Shown here one piece after another: positions 61,467-64,000 of a DNA stretch of 64,000 nucleotides; position 1 is the first letter of the stretch; every line of letters begins with the position of its first letter. The translations under genes were made by a program, and so were the position numbers. Below the pieces are notes generated by a model. The model had not been told where the DNA came from. It worked only from the letters and a program-made list of their open reading frames with translations, and did not search any database. Source of the DNA: JTS-RE9 sp964649195 (GTDB lineage Bacteria > Planctomycetota > Phycisphaerae > Phycisphaerales > Phycisphaeraceae); NCBI GenBank assembly GCA_964649195.1, contig CAZYPK010000006.1:1-64000 (forward strand), given 5' to 3'.

Positions 61467-62444
61467 ATGTCCGGTAACTTCGACGACAGCGTGACCATCG
61501 TCATGCCCTGCTACAACGGGGCGGACTATATCGTGCATGCGCTCGACAGCGCCATCGCCCAGACGCACAAGGCGGTGCAGATCGTCATCGTCGATGACGG
61601 TTCCAGGGACAACAGCGCCCGGGTCATTCGTGATTACATCGCGGACCACCCCGATCACACCATTGAGCTTATTCAACAGGCCAACGCAGGCGAACCGGCG
61701 GCGCGCAACACCGGCATCCGCGCGGCTCGCGGGGCGTGGGTCGCGCAGCTTGATACCGATGATTGGTGGGAGGCGACGAAACTTGAGAAGCAGATTGCCG
61801 CAGCACGCGCAGCCGGGGATGAATGCGTGATGGTGCATACCGGCGTCGTCGGACATTTTCCCGATGGTCGTGTGGGTGACATGAGCAAGCCGCCGGTGAG
61901 TTCGCGGATCGGCTGGTGTACCAGGGCACTGCTTGATCCGACGAGCATCGGGCATCCTTCGATCATGGTGCGCAAGAGCGCGCTGGACACCATCGGCGGT
62001 TACGACCCGGCTTTCAAACAGGCTTGCGATATCGATCTCTATTTCCGTTTGAGCGTGGCGGGTTCGTTCGCGTTTGTGCCGGAGTATCTGCTGCATTATC
62101 GCTATCACGCCGGGCAGATGAGCGCAAGCCCCGTGCGGCAGATTCGCTTTCATCACCGGGCCGTCTTCAAGTTTTTCGATGAGCATCCCCGGCAGCGCGA
62201 GCGGATCGGCGAGGCTTACATCCGAGGCAAGTTGGCCGATCACGTCGCGCTGAAATTGCAGAGCCTTTACTGGCGTCGCAATCTGCCTGCGTTCCGCGAT
62301 CTGCTGGGTTATGCGGATGAGATGAAACTGACGAACGTGGAAATTGAAACCTGGCGCAGGCGCAGCCGGTGGCCTGACTGGGTGATCCGTTTCAAGGACT
62401 GGTTCGATCGCACCCGCGGCCGGCAGGCGGGAGGGGCGGCGTGA
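61467..62444 (+). CDS. Family 2 glycosyltransferase
   Basis: 325 aa from the ATG at 61467. It has VTIVMPCYNGADYIVHALDSAIAQTHKAVQIVIVDDGSRDNSARVI with the DDGSRD motif and VAQLDTDDWWEATKLEKQI (DTDD metal site). Its stop overlaps the next gene's ATG by one base, so the two are co-translated. Role in polysaccharide assembly by context. Confidence 0.93.
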   Translation: MSGNFDDSVTIVMPCYNGADYIVHALDSAIAQTHKAVQIVIVDDGSRDNSARVIRDYIADHPDHTIELIQQANAGEPAARNTGIRAARGAWVAQLDTDDWWEATKLEKQIAAARAAGDECVMVHTGVVGHFPDGRVGDMSKPPVSSRIGWCTRALLDPTSIGHPSIMVRKSALDTIGGYDPAFKQACDIDLYFRLSVAGSFAFVPEYLLHYRYHAGQMSASPVRQIRFHHRAVFKFFDEHPRQRERIGEAYIRGKLADHVALKLQSLYWRRNLPAFRDLLGYADEMKLTNVEIETWRRRSRWPDWVIRFKDWFDRTRGRQAGGAA

Positions 62445-63541
62445 TGGACCTCACCGTCGCCATCTGCACCTACAAACGTCACGATCTGCTCCGCACCACG
62501 CTCGAATCCCTGGCGGCCTGCGAGCCGATCGATGCGGCATGGGAAATCATCGTTGTGGACAACGAATGCCATGAAAGCGTGAGGAATATCGTGGAATCTT
62601 TTGTGCAGACGGGGAAGAGTTTCGAGTTTCGAGTTCCGAGTTCCGAGTTGGCGGAAAGACACGAAGGGGATTTCAAATCCGCAATCCGCAATCCGAAATC
62701 CGAAATTCAAAATCCCCAATCCGAAATCATCCCAACTCGGAACTCGGAACCCGGAACCCGGAACTTTTCCATTCCGATCCGCTACATCGCCGAGTCTGCG
62801 ACCGGCACCAGTCACGCCCGCAACCGGGCGGTGAAGGAAGCGGCGGCGGCGATCGTTTTGTTCACGGATGATGATGTGACGTTTGATCCGCACTGGCTGG
62901 TGCGGATGTGGGCGCAGATTCAGGCGCAGCCGGGCTGTGCGTTCTGGGGCGGGCGGGTGGAGCCGGTGTGGACCGCGCCCCGGCCTGCGTGGTTTGATGC
63001 GAATCACTGTGCGATGCTCGGCGACACGATCGTGCAGTATGACCGCGGCGGCGCATCGCGTGCATGGGATGCGGAGAACGATCCGCCGTTTTACACGGCC
63101 AACCTCGCCTTGCGCATCGATGCGATTCGCGCGGCCGGCGGCTTCGACGTTACCGTGGGGCATCGCGGCGACATCCGCATGGGCATGGAGGACAGCCTGA
63201 TGGTCAAGTCCATCGCCAAGGCGGGCGGGCGGGGCTGGTATGTGGCGGATGCGGTGGTGAATCATCCGGTGCCCGCGGAGCGAATGGAACGCAAGTACGC
63301 CAGGCAGTTCGCGTGGCGGCAGGGCTGGCTCAGCGCGGAGATGACGCGAAGAGGCGGCGACCTGACCGGCGCGAAAGGAAAAATGCCGCGCTGGTTTTAT
63401 CGCGTGGCGCTGACGCAGCTCGTGCGCGGCATCGCGCAGATGATGGCGGGATTTTTTTCGTTCAATGCCGCCAAACGGTTTGGCGGGCGCGTGGCGGTGA
63501 CGTTTAACTTTTCCAAACTGTGGCATGCGGTCAGGGGATGA
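62444..63541 (+). CDS. Family 2 glycosyltransferase with a translated repeat insertion
   Basis: 365 aa from the ATG at 62444. The N-terminal GT-A part is normal (DLTVAICTYKRHDLLRTTLESLAACEPIDAAWEIIVVDNECHESV). After about residue 58 comes a 50-residue block (FEFRVPSSELAERHEGDFKSAIRNPKSEIQNP...) encoded by GTTCCGAGTT and AATCCGAAATCC repeats. The enzyme then resumes at PIRYIAESATGTSHARNRAV and IVLFTDDDVTFDPHW (the DDD metal site). The insertion is a multiple of three bases and contains no stop. Function may survive if the block lies in a loop between strand 2 and strand 3, which is where it falls. Confidence 0.88.
   Translation: MDLTVAICTYKRHDLLRTTLESLAACEPIDAAWEIIVVDNECHESVRNIVESFVQTGKSFEFRVPSSELAERHEGDFKSAIRNPKSEIQNPQSEIIPTRNSEPGTRNFSIPIRYIAESATGTSHARNRAVKEAAAAIVLFTDDDVTFDPHWLVRMWAQIQAQPGCAFWGGRVEPVWTAPRPAWFDANHCAMLGDTIVQYDRGGASRAWDAENDPPFYTANLALRIDAIRAAGGFDVTVGHRGDIRMGMEDSLMVKSIAKAGGRGWYVADAVVNHPVPAERMERKYARQFAWRQGWLSAEMTRRGGDLTGAKGKMPRWFYRVALTQLVRGIAQMMAGFFSFNAAKRFGGRVAVTFNFSKLWHAVRG
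62617..62770. repeat. Composite palindromic repeat inside a coding region
   Basis: Outer inverted arms TTTCGAGTTCCGAGTTCCG and AACTCGGAACTCGGAACCCG enclose a block of AATCCGAAATCCGAAAT words. It is the same material as the intergenic repeats at 49963, 55834 and 63563. Confidence 0.85.
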
Positions 63542-63562
63542 AAATGAGGGGGAAGGGATGGA

Positions 63563-63754
63563 GGCATTGAGGCACGAAGGCACGGAGGCACGGAGGGGGG
63601 AAAAGTTCCGAGTTCCGGGTTCCGAGTTCCAAGTTCCGAGTTGTGGAGGGATGCAGACTCGAATCGGTTCCGCTGTCTTTTAACTCGGAACTCGGAACTC
63701 GAAACTCGGAACTTTTCCCCCCTCCGTGCCTCCGTGCCTTCGTGCCTCAATGCC
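63563..63754. repeat. 192-bp near-perfect palindrome with conserved core
   Basis: The left arm (GGCATTGAGGCACGAAGGC, then GGAAAAGTTCCGAGTTCCG) and the right arm (AACTCGGAACTCGAAACTCG, then CCTTCGTGCCTCAATGCC) are reverse complements over about 75 bp. The core at about 63643-63681 (GGAGGGATGCAGACTCGAAT ...) is the inverse of the core at 49997-50034. Confidence 0.85.
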
Positions 63755-63771
63755 TTCGTGCCTTCTCTCTC

Positions 63772-64000
63772 ATGAATCAACCAACCGATCCATTCACGAT
63801 TGCCGTCGTCACGCCCACGCACAACCGGGCGGGGTTGATTGCCGTTGCGCTGGATTCGGTGGTCGCTCAGACGACGCCGGTGCGCATCGAGGTGGCGATC
63901 GTGGATGATGGTTCGACGGACGACACCGCGCAGGCGCTTGAGCCTTACCTGAAAAAATATGGCGATCCTGCGGGCAGGATCGTGATGCGTTACACCCGCC
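63772..64000 (+). CDS. Family 2 glycosyltransferase, cut by window end
   Basis: Partial, 76 aa visible from the ATG at 63772. MNQPTDPFTIAVVTPTHNRAGLIAVALDSVVAQTTPVRIEVAIVDDGSTDDTAQAL is the GT2 N-terminus with the DDGSTDDT nucleotide-sugar motif. It continues the polysaccharide cluster beyond the window. Confidence 0.9.
   Translation, partial: MNQPTDPFTIAVVTPTHNRAGLIAVALDSVVAQTTPVRIEVAIVDDGSTDDTAQALEPYLKKYGDPAGRIVMRYTR

Overview
The window is GC-rich bacterial DNA that most likely comes from a planctomycete, perhaps of the Phycisphaerae. The grounds are a DUF1501 Tat-signal protein next to a DUF1549/DUF1553 (PSD1) protein with CxxCH-like motifs, two large secreted PPC-type beta-sandwich proteins, a DUF1080 protein, a PEP-CTERM protein, a giant bacterial alpha-2-macroglobulin, and intergenic regions packed with short palindromic repeats. 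No rRNA, tRNA or transposase gene was found. The species assignment is inference.

Layout. 1-22 kb: housekeeping and secreted genes. These are a TrmE-like GTPase, a BadF-type sugar kinase, PPC proteins, a lipoprotein, glutathione peroxidase, the PEP-CTERM protein, the DUF1501/PSD1 pair, a solitary ParD-like antitoxin, an antitoxin/PemK pair whose toxin gene is interrupted by a small inverted-repeat element, an ankyrin protein, an M24 aminopeptidase, and accB-accC. 23.9-38.5 kb: a type III-B CRISPR-Cas island. On the plus strand lie cas6, cas2, a fused reverse-transcriptase-remnant/cas1 gene, a leader and a 13-repeat array that contains a small gene between its last two repeats. On the minus strand lie cmr1-cmr2-cmr3-cmr4-cmr5-cmr6, a DHH-motif protein, a frameshifted DxTHG CARF-HEPN gene and a two-helix membrane protein, with a CARF-like gene upstream of cmr1. 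A SpoT-type HD hydrolase sits between the array and the cmr operon. 38.9-40.7 kb: island edge with an excisionase-like gene, an integrase lacking its catalytic half, a broken antitoxin and a run of hairpins. 40.8-57 kb: alpha-2-macroglobulin, a D-Ala-D-Ala carboxypeptidase, apaG, a STAS protein, DUF1080, sulfate adenylyltransferase, a glycosyltransferase, panC and an M50 protease. 57.2-64 kb: a polysaccharide cluster with a NeuD-like acetyltransferase, a methyltransferase and five glycosyltransferases, the last cut by the window end.

How the CRISPR genes should work together. Cas6 cuts the array transcript to leave an 8-nt handle (ATTGAGAC), and the Cmr complex binds target RNA. Cmr2 has a GGDD cyclase motif and no HD nuclease domain, so cyclic oligoadenylate signalling is the expected output. 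Candidate responders are the DxTHG protein (frameshifted here) and the small CARF-like protein. The DHH-motif protein could degrade the signal. The adaptation module is the most unusual part: the fusion gene keeps only the RT0/RT1 end of a group-II-intron-like reverse transcriptase, lacks the whole RT catalytic core and the first part of Cas1, and continues in frame into an intact Cas1 catalytic domain.

The second theme is small inverted-repeat elements. At least six families are visible. One copy supplies the cas1 stop codon, one lies inside a toxin gene, and one composite is translated in frame inside a glycosyltransferase.
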